DNA from: Hyaloperonospora brassicae
Lineage: Eukaryota; Oomycota; Peronosporomycetes; Peronosporales; Peronosporaceae
DNA length: 64,000 bases
Reading direction: 5' to 3'
NCBI GenBank assembly: GCA_947650285.1
Contig: CANTFL010001450.1
Span: 1-64,000 of the forward strand
Made by a program: the position numbers and the translations under genes. Positions 13,214 through 25,392 of the stretch are shown piece after piece. The first letter of the stretch is position 1. Each line of letters opens with the position of its first letter. The notes below the pieces were generated by a model. It was given only the letters and a program-made list of their open reading frames with translations, did not search any database and was not told the origin of the DNA.

Positions 13214-15433
13214 TTAATCAGATACACTCGCGTTATGAGCATATTAGTAGTAAGGATCTCCACGTGAGACACAAAAACATAAGTGCATGAGTATGTCTAG
13301 CCTAGTTTGGTTGCCGGAAACAAATACTGACTTTGGCTCGGGAGGTCTGACAAATTATTATCATCCGTGACGTTGGACAATTTGAGTTATACTTATTGAG
13401 TGAGACAAATTAAGTTTGATACTCTGAGTGAGACTCTTTAAGTAACAGTTGCCAAGAGACATGCCTCATTCGACCAGCAAAGTATTACTCGGCAACAATG
13501 GCTTGTCTCTAGGGGGGGTTAATCCATGGTCTATATAAAGAAGTATGGCCTATGGGCACATTTTAGCTTACTTATCATGCATTTATTGTGCAATACTTGC
13601 TTTTCAAGCATTGCAAGCGCGCGAGTCCAGATTAGCACTTATATGATTCCGCATAGAACGCTATGCGTCTTTCAAAGTTTATACTACAACTTTGTACATC
13701 TCAGATGTGTATAAACGTGATAGAAGAGTATGAAACGGAATCTACGTTCTATTTTTTAAGGCTAATATGCTGTAAGCACTTCTTTAGAAGTGCTTGGCTG
13801 TGGATGTTGCCATTAATACATATTTCATTATTTCTATGGTGCTTCGTTTAATATATCATAACTTGCACATATCGACTTGTTTGGCGCCAGAAGATATCTT
13901 TGGTCATTACAAAATCCGTCAATTGGACATTGATTCGCGATGAGCGAAACAAGAGTTACGTAAAGTTGCATAACTGACATGCGAACGTATCATCAGGTAC
14001 GCCTAGTATGGTATTCAGGAATGAAGTTAATTACAGGTTGAACATCAAAGTATGAAGGTCGCATGCAGTGCGAATTGATAGTATGTGGTGTATGCCAATT
14101 GGAAAATGAAGGGGTTGGATGGAATGCAAATATCAGGCTGTAAAATTTTGCATAACACAACGATGGGAGAATTGTCGTAGCAGACATCTTTTGCCTTTTA
14201 ATACGTACATCCGTCATGGAGAAGAGTGCTGGTCATGTTTTTGAAACTGGTGAGCGCTTAATTTTGTTGCTTCTGTAATAACATGCTGTAATGCTGAGAG
14301 CAAGATGCATTCCACGCGACGTTTCTTGGCGCCTCTTAGAATGTACATTCTTCGACTAATCATTTGGAGAACCATCTCACGTTCGAGCCAAATTTAATCC
14401 ATGAGCACTTCTGTGTCTTTAACACAATGGATGTAGCAATCTTGCTGCACTTGCTCGCACTTGTAATTTCTGCTACACCTAGTTCTCTAAACTGAACGTC
14501 TCTGATGTTTAAACAATTTCCTTGTCCTGTCGAAGCCCGATAGGCATCAACAACTCGGATTAAAAAAATTAGGGTATATTTTTGGCCGCACCCTTTTGCC
14601 TAATTCATATTTGCGATACTACAAAACTCACATGTGCCCACCGCACGTCTGAGAGCGTTTACATGTATGAGGTCATAGGTCCCAACATCTACAGCTGCAA
14701 TTAATGTTGGCTATACTATCTCGCTTAAAGTCACCATAGGATAAATTGTCTTAGATCCGAATGGTTTTGTAATTATGTAGGTCTTCAGTGCAATCAGGAG
14801 TAACACATCTCGATCTTAGTCGATGAGGTCAAAGTTGGTGAGAGTTTAGCCTTTGGCATTGAAACATTAGCGAGTTGCATTGAAGCATTTTGAAGCTCGG
14901 TAGAAGAGCGAAAAATAATCCCGGACGAAATGTTAAGTATTGCTTCACAATCCCGGGTGATGTAAAACTACACTATTTCAACATTGCGTGACATAGACGC
15001 CGCTTTTCGAAGTTTTACTCTATTCGACGGATTCAATGTAACAGCCTATGCCCATAATTGAAGCATTTTGTAGCTTCTATGAAGCTTGATAGTTGTATCA
15101 AAGTAAAATGCGTGCCCATTTCTATCGGGAAAACTCAAAGCCGATTTATAAAGCACGGAGTAAATAAGGTCGACCACGTCAATCGACTACTTTGTCACTA
15201 TAGCGTCTTCACCATATAATGGACGATTTAGATTGAGTGAGTTTAATGTATATGGACCCTGTTAATAGTTGACATTTCGGATATAGCCGGGTGCTGAGTG
15301 TTCGCCGGTGAATCTGCTAGGTTGTGCTGATTTAGTTTTTAATTGGGGTAGTTCTAGATGGTTTTTTGCATAGGTAAACGTGTGGCTGCATCAGAGGTCG
15401 CAGCACTGAGTTAGCTCACTTTTTGATCGGTAA

Positions 15434-15476
15434 GCCACTGAGATGGCCCCCAGCGGGAGGCCGAAACGCGTCTGGC
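15434..15476 (+). ncRNA. Hammerhead-ribozyme-like motif (Penelope type)
   Basis: The segment can be laid out as a minimal type I hammerhead. Stem I is GCCA (15434-15437) with TGGC (15473-15476). A CTGA core start is at 15438-15441. Stem II is GGCC-CCC/GGG-A-GGCC (15445-15462). GAAA follows at 15463-15466, then the very short ACGCGT stem III and a GTC cleavage triplet ending at 15472. Motifs of this shape are known from Penelope-like retroelements. The CTGANGA core reads CTGAGAT here, so two conserved bases deviate and it is probably inactive. It lies in a GC-richer island (about 15410-15680) inside AT-rich DNA, which may be a Penelope remnant. Confidence 0.35.
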
Positions 15477-18400
15477 ACGCGTCCGAATACAAGGTCTTTT
15501 GTTATTTGTTTGTTTGTGTCTAACAGACCCGAGGCGACAAGCTCGATCTTGATGAGGTCTAAAAAGCACCGTGTTACGATGATGAAGTGCACAGGATACA
15601 ACGTTACGCTCTGTATATAGGAAAAAAACCAAACCATCTTTATCTTGACATGTAAAAGGTACTAATCCACGATACGACGACACAAAACATCACCGTATCG
15701 ACATAATGCCCTGCGGCAACGTGATACGTTTTAGTAGAAGAGAAGGCATATACTTTGGAATATGAACTTTATATAGTCATCGGATACTATATACAAGAGG
15801 TATATGTGTGAAAGATAAGAATAAAATACGGTCGGAGTTTCAACAAAAAGTGCAATGTATTCAACGGAATTCGCAATTCAACAATAATCTCTTTCTCTAG
15901 AAATAAAGGATATCAGCGACGTAGCTCACCTGTAATTCGTCTTTCTTAACGTATTGTCCAACCTGTGGGTAAGTGCGTCGCGTGATATTACTGTAGTGAA
16001 ATAACGTTATTTTTGATAAAGAATCAATGTGATTGCGTGAGGTAGAGGACGTTGTTAAAAGAGCGGGTGTGATAAGGATCATGAGGGCCTCAAAGAACGG
16101 ATCACAATCAAATACCCCAGTAAGTTGACTGCGGCAGAATTAGGATGCGTTTAGAGTTTAGTGGTACGCTTCACCAAACGACCGATCCGATGCAATGCTT
16201 CCCGGTCAGCAATACCGCCCTATTATTTAGCTTATAAAATTTGTAAAGTAGCAAACATCACACGCTAGTCACCGCTACATGGCTTCTCAGCAACCGAAGC
16301 ATCTTAGCTAATAAGAAATGAATCAAACACTAATTTTTCAATTCACAGTTTAATCAACATAGGTGTATAAAGTGGGACCTGAAAGTCATAATCCGATTGC
16401 AAAGGGAATTGATAAACCTGTTTCGATTATATAAAGCAGTGTGGAATGAATGTGGACTTATCAACCAATTCTGAAGATAGATTGTGATCAGAATATTACA
16501 GCCCTAGCGGAAATTAGATAAGTCTCCATTACAGCGACGTGGATGCGTTCCAGTGTACTATAACTCCATGAGCCACGGCGTGAAGTCGATGATTCTGATA
16601 GTCTTCTCAATATTGTCCTTCCAATTGCTCGAAACTGTCAAATCTAAAGACTCGCTTGCCTTGATCGCCGTCTTATACCTTTTTTAAAGATGGTAAATCA
16701 TTCGTGCACAGCGCTAAATATTAATGCTGTGCTTAGTCATGTGCCCTGCTTGGCGAGAAAGCTGTGGTTTTACTGATGCCTACAACTGACTCAGTCGATC
16801 GATCAGTGCGATTGAGCTCAAAATGCGAAAAAAAGAAACATAATATGCGAAAGATGCTGTCTTTGTCCTTGTCCGTGATAAAATACCATGATGATAGATA
16901 CAGTACAAAGGGACACTTGTAGTAAAACCAATTACATACAGTGACTACATCGTTGGCACAAATTCCAAGTAATCTAGAGTTAAGCGTCCATGATGTGCAT
17001 AAGTGGCACACGCCTATTCGTTGGTTGATGTAAACCGAAGTGAAAACATATGTATGACTCGAAATGAATTGTACATATTTTACGTGGTCTTAATATTCTA
17101 GCCATGTCATGCGCTTGCACGGATTGGACTTGCATTGAATCGATAGTGCTAGTCATCCGACCTTTGACCTCGTTGTAGTGGCTACATTCAAGCTGAGTCA
17201 ACCTAAGTAAACCATTGGCCACAAAACTATTGGTGTAACGACCATTTCATGACTTTTGATCTTATCAGTTTGATCAAAGTGATGCGACATAGCTGCCTTA
17301 TACAGAAATGCGTCGTCAAGTCATAGGGTGATACTAGCAAGTGCAATTTGTATCTGTATCTAGTGGCAAATGTGGTGTTGATTGCGATTCTGTATAGTCA
17401 ACACGATATTATCCATTATTCATCAATTCTTGACAAGCAACACGTAAGGTGATGAAGTGGCTTATGTCGTTAAGGATGGCAATGATGGTGGTCGTACGAA
17501 ATGAAGACGACCTCGGTTTATCCTCTTCCACGAGTCCGGCGGTAAAATCGTACCTAAAGAAAGAAAAATTGCGCAAAGCGAATCGACATTACAAAAGTTT
17601 TCTATATGCTATATAGCTTAGCCTGAATAAGATGCCACAAGTCCTCCGATACCTTTGTATTCGCCTTTCAGAATGATTTACGAATGTACATGTGTTTTAT
17701 ATTAAAAAAAATGCAAAACATGGTATTATCCTATCTATCTATAACATACTGTTGCAAATACTCCTCTATCGAAAAAACATGCACGAAGAGAGTCTGTTAT
17801 ATCAACCCTGATTAAATACTAATGCGGCAGCTGTTACAGTACTAGCACCAAGATGCAGAGGGACTCTTTTGACAGCAACACCATTTTATCGCACACAATG
17901 TACTTGACCTAAATACTAAGTATTTTCCATTTCTCGAGCAAGCAAGATTGTTTCTCGTATATTTATTTCGAATCGAAGAACATGTTCTGGCGTTGACTTG
18001 TCATGTACGGTCAATGTTAGATACCTCATCTACGTCCAGTGGTATGGCGAGAAGCTGTTCAACTTCATCGGGTTAGGTTGTAAACTATTTAAGCGATGTT
18101 TTATTCATAGCGGTTGGTAAGAAGAAACAAATGTCACGATCATAGTGGATGGTAAAGTAAACAATATAATGAATGTGAGCCGCGATATGCGCTTTGAAGT
18201 GATGATCAACTGAATGTACACAACAATGTGAGTTAGGTGCATCAAATTCCTTTAATGCCGAAGCAGCTCGATTTCAATGTCACAATTTCAAGTATCATTA
18301 TATTTGAGCTGCTATCTTGTATGTCAGATCTAATTATGATCAGTCGATTGCCTTATCAAATGAGAACAAAGTCAATGGCTTGGTCATGAGAGTTACACGC

Positions 18401-21400
18401 GTAAGTATATTTAAATTATGATGTGAGTGATGACCTTTATCGAATCTCATAGGCATTATGTTATACAAGGATGAGCGTCAAGCGCGGGCTGTGAATAGAT
18501 AATGCGAGAGTGCATCCTTCGTGCGATAATTATAAGATTTAATATTCACGCGGTAGTTTGGTGTCTTGAGCGAAGTCTACAAAGTTTCTGTATGCTGTGA
18601 TAAGAACCGGGCAGATTCAAATATAATAAGGTAGTATTTGTTTATGTACTTACGCCTATTAATATATCGAAAACCTCGTGTATATCATGCACTTATGTAT
18701 TCGACGTAAATTATACAAAGCTGGGTTTGCAGATCGATGTTGATACTGACAAAGAAGTAGTTAAATACTATTGGTGAGCTCAAAAATTCGTGCAAAATGA
18801 TTAGTAGACTATCGGTTATAATGACCGAACGTTATCGCTTTCGAACTGACTGTCAAAAGACGACTTGACGATAGAACGGCATAATGTGAACAACGTTCTG
18901 TATACAAGGCTGTTTATTGCATGATTGAAGTATTTTACTAAAACGAAGGGTAAAACTGCTGAGTGAATCGTATTTAAAATCCTTCTGGCTGCAATTAAGA
19001 GAAGATATGGATAGATATTAAATATTGATGGGTTGATACAAACCCTGCTACGGTATGTAATACTATTCCACAAACGCTGCCAGCGACAAATCGCGATTTT
19101 TTGTTCTGATTATATTGTATGTTGATGTGTATATTATTCAAGCGTCAAAGTGTACTGATTGCGATAACCATCATTGTAAATGTAGTCATCTCAATGTAAT
19201 TCTTAGTTGTTTTAGACGACGTGTTGTTTTTGTTGTTTCTTTATCGAGTTGTCTGTATCAACAGGTGAAGCATAGATGGTGCTTCAACTTCTAAAAAGTG
19301 TGAAAAGATCTTGTAATTTACTCGCATTTGAATCGATGATATTGTATTAAGTTATCGCATACAAATCCTTGGAAGTACAATACACTTATGCTTATTCATG
19401 CGTACAAAAGAATAATCTATGTTATTGCCTTCCGAGGTCATCTATCACTGATGAACATTTTGATGAATACATTTACAACTCTTTTCATATTATAGGTTTA
19501 TTCTCGTGACTGCGTCTAATAGACATGCACAGTACACAACAAAATTTCGGCGCTACGTGTTCTGATAATGTTCGTTGCGCAATACTGAAAATAATTGGTC
19601 CGGAGTATGGGCTATCTACCCAGTGAAAGAACTCGATTATTTGTATTTATACCTTACAAATATTTGTGAAAATCACTGTGCGTATTTGATCATAGGTAAG
19701 TAGAATCATTCAATTTGCAATAAGGTAAATTCTATCCATTGTAATTGTGTACGGCAGCATGACAGGCTATAAAATACATGCAACTGCCCGTAATTTGGTA
19801 AATTATCAAAGCATTTTGATTAGTTTACAGTTCGGACAGCATTATATAATTTGACGTAACCACCTTTTCATATGGCAAATCGTGCATCTAGAAGATGACG
19901 TCGCTTGTTTTCAAGTTCGCCTTGTTTGCATTTGAGCATATATTGTAGGAAAAAGAAGTGATCATAAAGTCTAAATAGCCGCTTTCAAAATGTACTTGCA
20001 TCTTCCTGCGCGCTCTACATCCTTTGTCAATATGTGCGCGTCTGTCACCATTCATCCACGCGCATTGCACCATACATTACAAGATTGCTGGTGGAAAGGA
20101 ATAGGGACGATCACCATGTCTTATTCAATATGACCTGTCCTTTATACCCTCAAATTATAACAAACCTATTCTCCAACCTCGCCAATGTACCCTACAACAA
20201 AGCGAAGCTTTTATAAACTCTCGAATGTCCACCGGAGTAGGTGACGGGCGTCCTTTACAAAGCAGGTTCATATACATCAGTCGTAATTATATACGAAAGA
20301 TCTAAGCTCCTTACATTCCAAAGTATCCATTAAATGGACTAAAGTGTCCACGTGTTTGTCATTATTTATACTGTGCTTGGAATAAAGTAGCTGTGTGGAA
20401 GCCGGGTGTCAAAGGTACTGATCATCGATTTATACGCTACCAGTCTTCTGCACGATAGTAAGCAGTCTATAATTTTCCGTCCGACATTAGAGGCGGGTAC
20501 AAACAATGCCGTTATCGTAAGAATGATATGCTAGTCTTCCTCTTGCAGACCCACTTTCCAATCATAAAACTACGTAAAATTACTCCACTTTTCACGGACA
20601 TTATGGAAACGCTTGTCGGTATGCAGTCCGCGTTGATCAAGATTAAAAAAAGATTCTTCGACTTTATATCGTAGAGCAAAATGTGCATTTATTTCATTCT
20701 GTATTTCACAAAGTGTGTTATACAGTCGGCGTTTCTGCAGCTGTTGATGGTCGACTAAATCGTCCGTTGCGTTTCTTTGACACAAATTAATTTATGAACA
20801 AGCGCGTACAGAAATTGACTCAAGGAAGAAACCTACAAGTGATCAAAAACGGCAAACGGGTGCGATTACCGAGAAGTCAATTTTTTGCCAGATACCAATT
20901 AAAAATCTGAGAAAATTGAACTGTGGAGATACCATATCTTTCTTTCATTCAAAATCGTTTCTTCAGCAATCCATTGATTTCAAAATATCTTAATTATTAC
21001 CTGCTAATCAAGCTAAAGCCATTTACTTCCATGACCTCAATTAGGTTTTACATCCTGACCTACTTCGTCGAAGTCCACATATTGAGAGTTTATATATCGT
21101 GACAAAATAGTCCGCCAACAGCATCGATAGTGATGCAGTGGCAGGCGATCATCTATGCAGACTCCGGGCACATGATTTATGTTTCTAGTTCGACTGAAGC
21201 CCGATAGGTGTCTGTTGCAAAACGTTCCAACCCGGCCGTAATTAAGTGTAAGAACTGACTCCATATTCTTTTAACGGCATACTACAAACAGTGATGCCTT
21301 CACACGCATTATAATATATTTTGCGTATACGAACGTAGTTTTTGGATATTTTTATCGTTTAATACCATTTATTGTCGTATACACAGGTGATTTTTTGAAT

Positions 21401-24400
21401 GATCCTTATTGTAAGCCTTCAAAAAAAAGTTTCATATTTTCTTGATGGTCGCCGGCATGCACTACTTCTTCGCAAGTACTAGTATCGTACGAACGGTGCT
21501 TAGCTTCATAAACGAGACAAGAGTGATTCTACATATAACGCTAAGCAGTTGATCATTACCACAAGTCAAGCGTTTGTCCTCTTGACATTTAGGTATATCA
21601 AGGCATATATTTTCTTGTTACATAAAAATATTGTATGTAGCATATGGATGTCAACGAAAGGCCCTTCCGCATTCCACACGCCATTCCTACGAAGCACAGA
21701 AAACTCCTCGTGGAGCACAAACTACATGTGTTTCTGACCGCTGCGCACCTCTTCTTGATATTTTTTGAGGTCCACCTCGCTCACGCGGTGGCCACGCCAA
21801 ATATAACTTCGCGCTATCTTCTACATTTCCCCTATGCTCTATGTTTCGAAACATCTCGCGAGGTTTGTAATCGAAACGTATTCATCCTTAGTCCACGTAA
21901 TGCAAATTCATCATTCCGATCGTATATTGCTGTAGCCCGATCTACATCGTAAACCCGAGCGAAAGTCGCTGTTGATTACTGCGGTGCGTCATTTTCATGC
22001 TTCAGATGTAGTAGATGCAACTGATCGTTTTTATTCGCTCGTGAGCTTTCACATGCTCCCCAGATGTTGGTTCACGACAACAACTTTGTAGATGGAAATG
22101 CATATTTTGTAAAAGCTAGTCTTCTTTATATTTACGATTACCATCTTCTTTTATCTCGTGCTCAGTCATCAAAAGTTATCGTATAACCCTGAGCAAGTGT
22201 CACGATGTCTCTGATAGTAGGCGTGCGTTTCGTACGCATATCTAGGGGTGGATAGATCCCTATATTAGTGATGATGGGGCTTTTTTTTCAAAATGTAGAC
22301 CACATATTTGGACGCGTTTCTTAAAAATAGAGGATTGAAAGGCAGACAAGTATCTTACTCCGCATAATTTATAATAACGTAGTGAGTACAATAAGATCTT
22401 CTATTGCTAGTTTAACTGCGTGCTTTGCTGTTTTACCAAGCGGAAGAGGTTAACTTGCAAACGTTATTGATATTTGACATTCTTCCGTATCACCGGGCCT
22501 CAGGGCTTAAATTCTTCAAGAAAAATAAGTGTAAATGAAATGTGTAATGCTTTAGTAGTTGCGCAACGACGACCTGGTTTTTTTATTCGATAAGATCTTG
22601 TAATAGTTAAATTAAGTATTAACAACGATGAACATGTAACAATGTACTAGTCTATTTTGCTCAAAATTACAGTTTAATCAAGATCAGAGTAAATGATTGA
22701 GCAAACGAAATCGATGCGGCAACCATCATCTGTGTCCTTGCGTAGTTATTTGTTCTTTATCGAAATGACGTGTAAACTCAAGTGAGTTTACCTTGAGCGT
22801 TCACATAAGCATCAAATTCGACCGATGAAGACTTCCGTGCTTTTCGGATGGTCGTTTTATGATAGAGATGAAGGAGTTGCGGCCACTTCGCGTAAGCTTC
22901 CCTTTCTACGCTTCGCATTACATACCTGTCTCTTTGATGCAGGTTTGACACTAGTCAGGCCGTCCTTGTAGCGTGCACGACAAGCGCATTATTTGAGAAT
23001 TGACTTCAATTAATGATCCCTTTTTTTGGAACCTTGCTCCACACGAGTGTCTTCTCAATAGGCGATGAGTTTTACCTTACTATAAATATTAATTCGAATG
23101 AAATCATGCTCCGTGTCATCTTTTGAGCTTTTTAGTCGAGTCTCATTCTTCATTTTAAATGCACGACTCTGATTAACGACGATTTCGCGCATAGTTATCC
23201 GAAGTATTTCCGTTAAAAGCGACACATTCGCTCACGTGCTCCTCCGAATTTCTTCGAAAAACTTATATTATGGAGAGATTTTCTAGCAAGGACCCAGGTT
23301 CTTTTGTCAAAGCAATTCCTTAGCAGTAACATTGAGGTCTGTATTATCCTCGTTAGTGCGTCCTCGCGGCTTTCGTATAATCAGTGCTTAAGTTTTCGTA
23401 GCATTTGATTTGATGCCGATGACCATTATCAAACGCGATTACCAATATACAGCCCGGTGCACCATACGCACGTCATGTCACTATATATTATGTTTCCTTT
23501 CGAAATATGCGTTCGTCGTATCTTTCTTAGGGACCATCGCTCTTTGTAATACATCTAAACATCGACGCTTAAATTACAGTGATATAATTTATTACCATTA
23601 TGTATTTCACCAACGCCAGCATTAGCGTTTCGGTATCTTCAATATCTTACAATTGGCCTATATTAACGTACCGAATAATCCGCAACGATTTATTAGATAC
23701 ACTATTTTTTTCGTTCGGTCAGTTCCTCCTCTTGGTGCAAGCAGTCTGCGCTCGTTAGGTACATGCTAGATAGTACAATAAGTTTGATTCCTAGGTCAGC
23801 GTAGTGGGCAATGTTGGATGAAATTTTGGTTCATGCTTTACCGCACACCCTGCTCACAACTGACAGGTAGGATAGTAATCGATTATCGAATCTTTCTATT
23901 TTAATGCAACTAAACATCCATATACCCTTTATTTGAGGCGATGAAGTGCTGAGCGTGACTAGCGATGGTGATAGTAGACTATGCCTTGCAGTAAACATTG
24001 ATCACCCGATTCGTGCATGGTCATTCCGTTAATAGCAACAGGAGCATTTTTGTTCGCGACTATCTGCAAACTTAATGTCGACAGTCTTGTCAAAGAATGT
24101 ACGGGGCGCCGGACGCTTCAAATGATACATCACTAGGTAATAAATCGACTAGTGTCTTAAGGTGTCCAGTAATCTCACACACATATTCGTGCAGAGGAAG
24201 ACAAGTAAACAAGAACATTGCTTGTCCGAAAGAAAGGAAACCTGCATCAAATGTAAAGTTAACGCCTTCTAAAAAAGAAATATCCGCTGTCTTACGTTTT
24301 TACTAAAAATTATTGCGACTTCCCAGTATCGCTTCCTGGTGACCTCCCATCGCGCGCGTCTAGCGGTGAAGGTGTATCAATGTATTGTTACTTGGACCTA

Positions 24401-24867
24401 TGGTACTTCATGAGTGAAGAAGAACAGATAAAACCTTCGGTGGGCGGCAAAACTCCATAAATATTTACGCGAAAACGTAATATTGTAGAATAATATCAAA
24501 TAAGATAATATTTAAGGCGACCTTTCCGGCTTTGATGACTTCAAACAAGTTCACCCATTACAGGTTCGACGCTGTATTTCTAATGGGTTGTCGTAAGATC
24601 GTGAGGGGCTGCTTGATAATGCTTGTGTAAGATTCGCAGAGATAAGAGCTTTTCACTGACGCTCGAACCAATATCACGATGCAAAAATGGCCGTTAAATG
24701 GTGCCCGATGACGTACCTACAATTAGGTGAGTGCTGCATGCGCTTCCGACCGGCGACCGCCTCAGAAATTTGATCAAGTAGTCCCGCTGACTGATTCGTT
24801 TGATCACTAAACACAGCTTGCGAGGTCGCCAGCGTTCCATCCATGTTCACCGTATCAACGGCCATTG

Positions 24868-25260
24868 TGTAACGGGGCACACCCTTGCGTGAACTTAACG
24901 CAAGGGTATCGGTGCCCCGACAGACGTACACAAGGCAAGCGAGGAAGCGTATGTAGGGTAAAAGCAGAACTGTTATATTAATATAATTAAGTCTTTTAAC
25001 TACCGTCTCTCTGTTTGACTTAACTTAATTATGCTAATCTAACTGAATGTATGACGACGTCTCGTCACCACTCATTGCGCGCGTCTTGCGGCGATTGGTG
25101 GGTTGATATCATCAAGATATCAACCAATGAGCAGACTCTTTGGTCGACCCTTCAATATCACCGCTTCGGTGATATTGTTCTAAAGAATATTCATACTTAC
25201 TATTCTTTACTGTCACTTTTCTTAAAGTGACAATTCCATGTAACGGGCTGCCCCGTTACA
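24868..25260 (-). repeat. 3' LTR of Gypsy copy 2
   Basis: On the plus strand it runs from TGTAACGGGGCACA to GCCCCGTTACA and matches 32467-32859 in length exactly. It contains consecutive inverted repeats, such as CAATATCACCG/CGGTGATATTG and GGTTGATATC/GATATCAACC. Confidence 0.93.
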
Positions 25261-25272
25261 TCAACCCCCCTT
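25261..25272 (-). other. Polypurine tract, Gypsy copy 2
   Basis: Read on the minus strand the sequence is AAGGGGGGTTGA, directly before the 3' LTR. It corresponds to the tract at 2024-2034 of copy 1. Confidence 0.8.
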
Positions 25273-25392
25273 GACTGATAGTCACCGTGTGACTATCGAA
25301 AATAATGGCGGCCACTTGTTGGTCACCATTGGGACAGGGAGCACTTGTTGGGTCCGTTCCATTCACTTTTCGCTCGACCTCGCATAGCTAAC

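Larger units (their letters stand above)
2430..24867. other. 22-kb AT-rich region without recognisable genes
   Basis: Only short ORFs with no family resemblance occur here, at lengths expected by chance. The base composition is clearly more AT-rich than the DNA to the right of 33 kb. CG dinucleotides are still common, so the stretch does not look like fungal RIP. Besides the two solo LTR-like elements near 12 kb, the hammerhead-like motif at 15.4 kb and a weak coding relic near 7.6 kb I see no repeats or genes. It is bounded on both sides by copies of the same Gypsy family in opposite orientation. It may be decayed intergenic or heterochromatic DNA. Confidence 0.7.

Noticed and set aside
2430..24867. 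CRISPR array, tRNA or rRNA genes in the AT-rich region
   Set aside because: No regular direct repeats with spacers and no complete cloverleaf were found. The only tRNA-like part is the T-arm inside the family-B elements.
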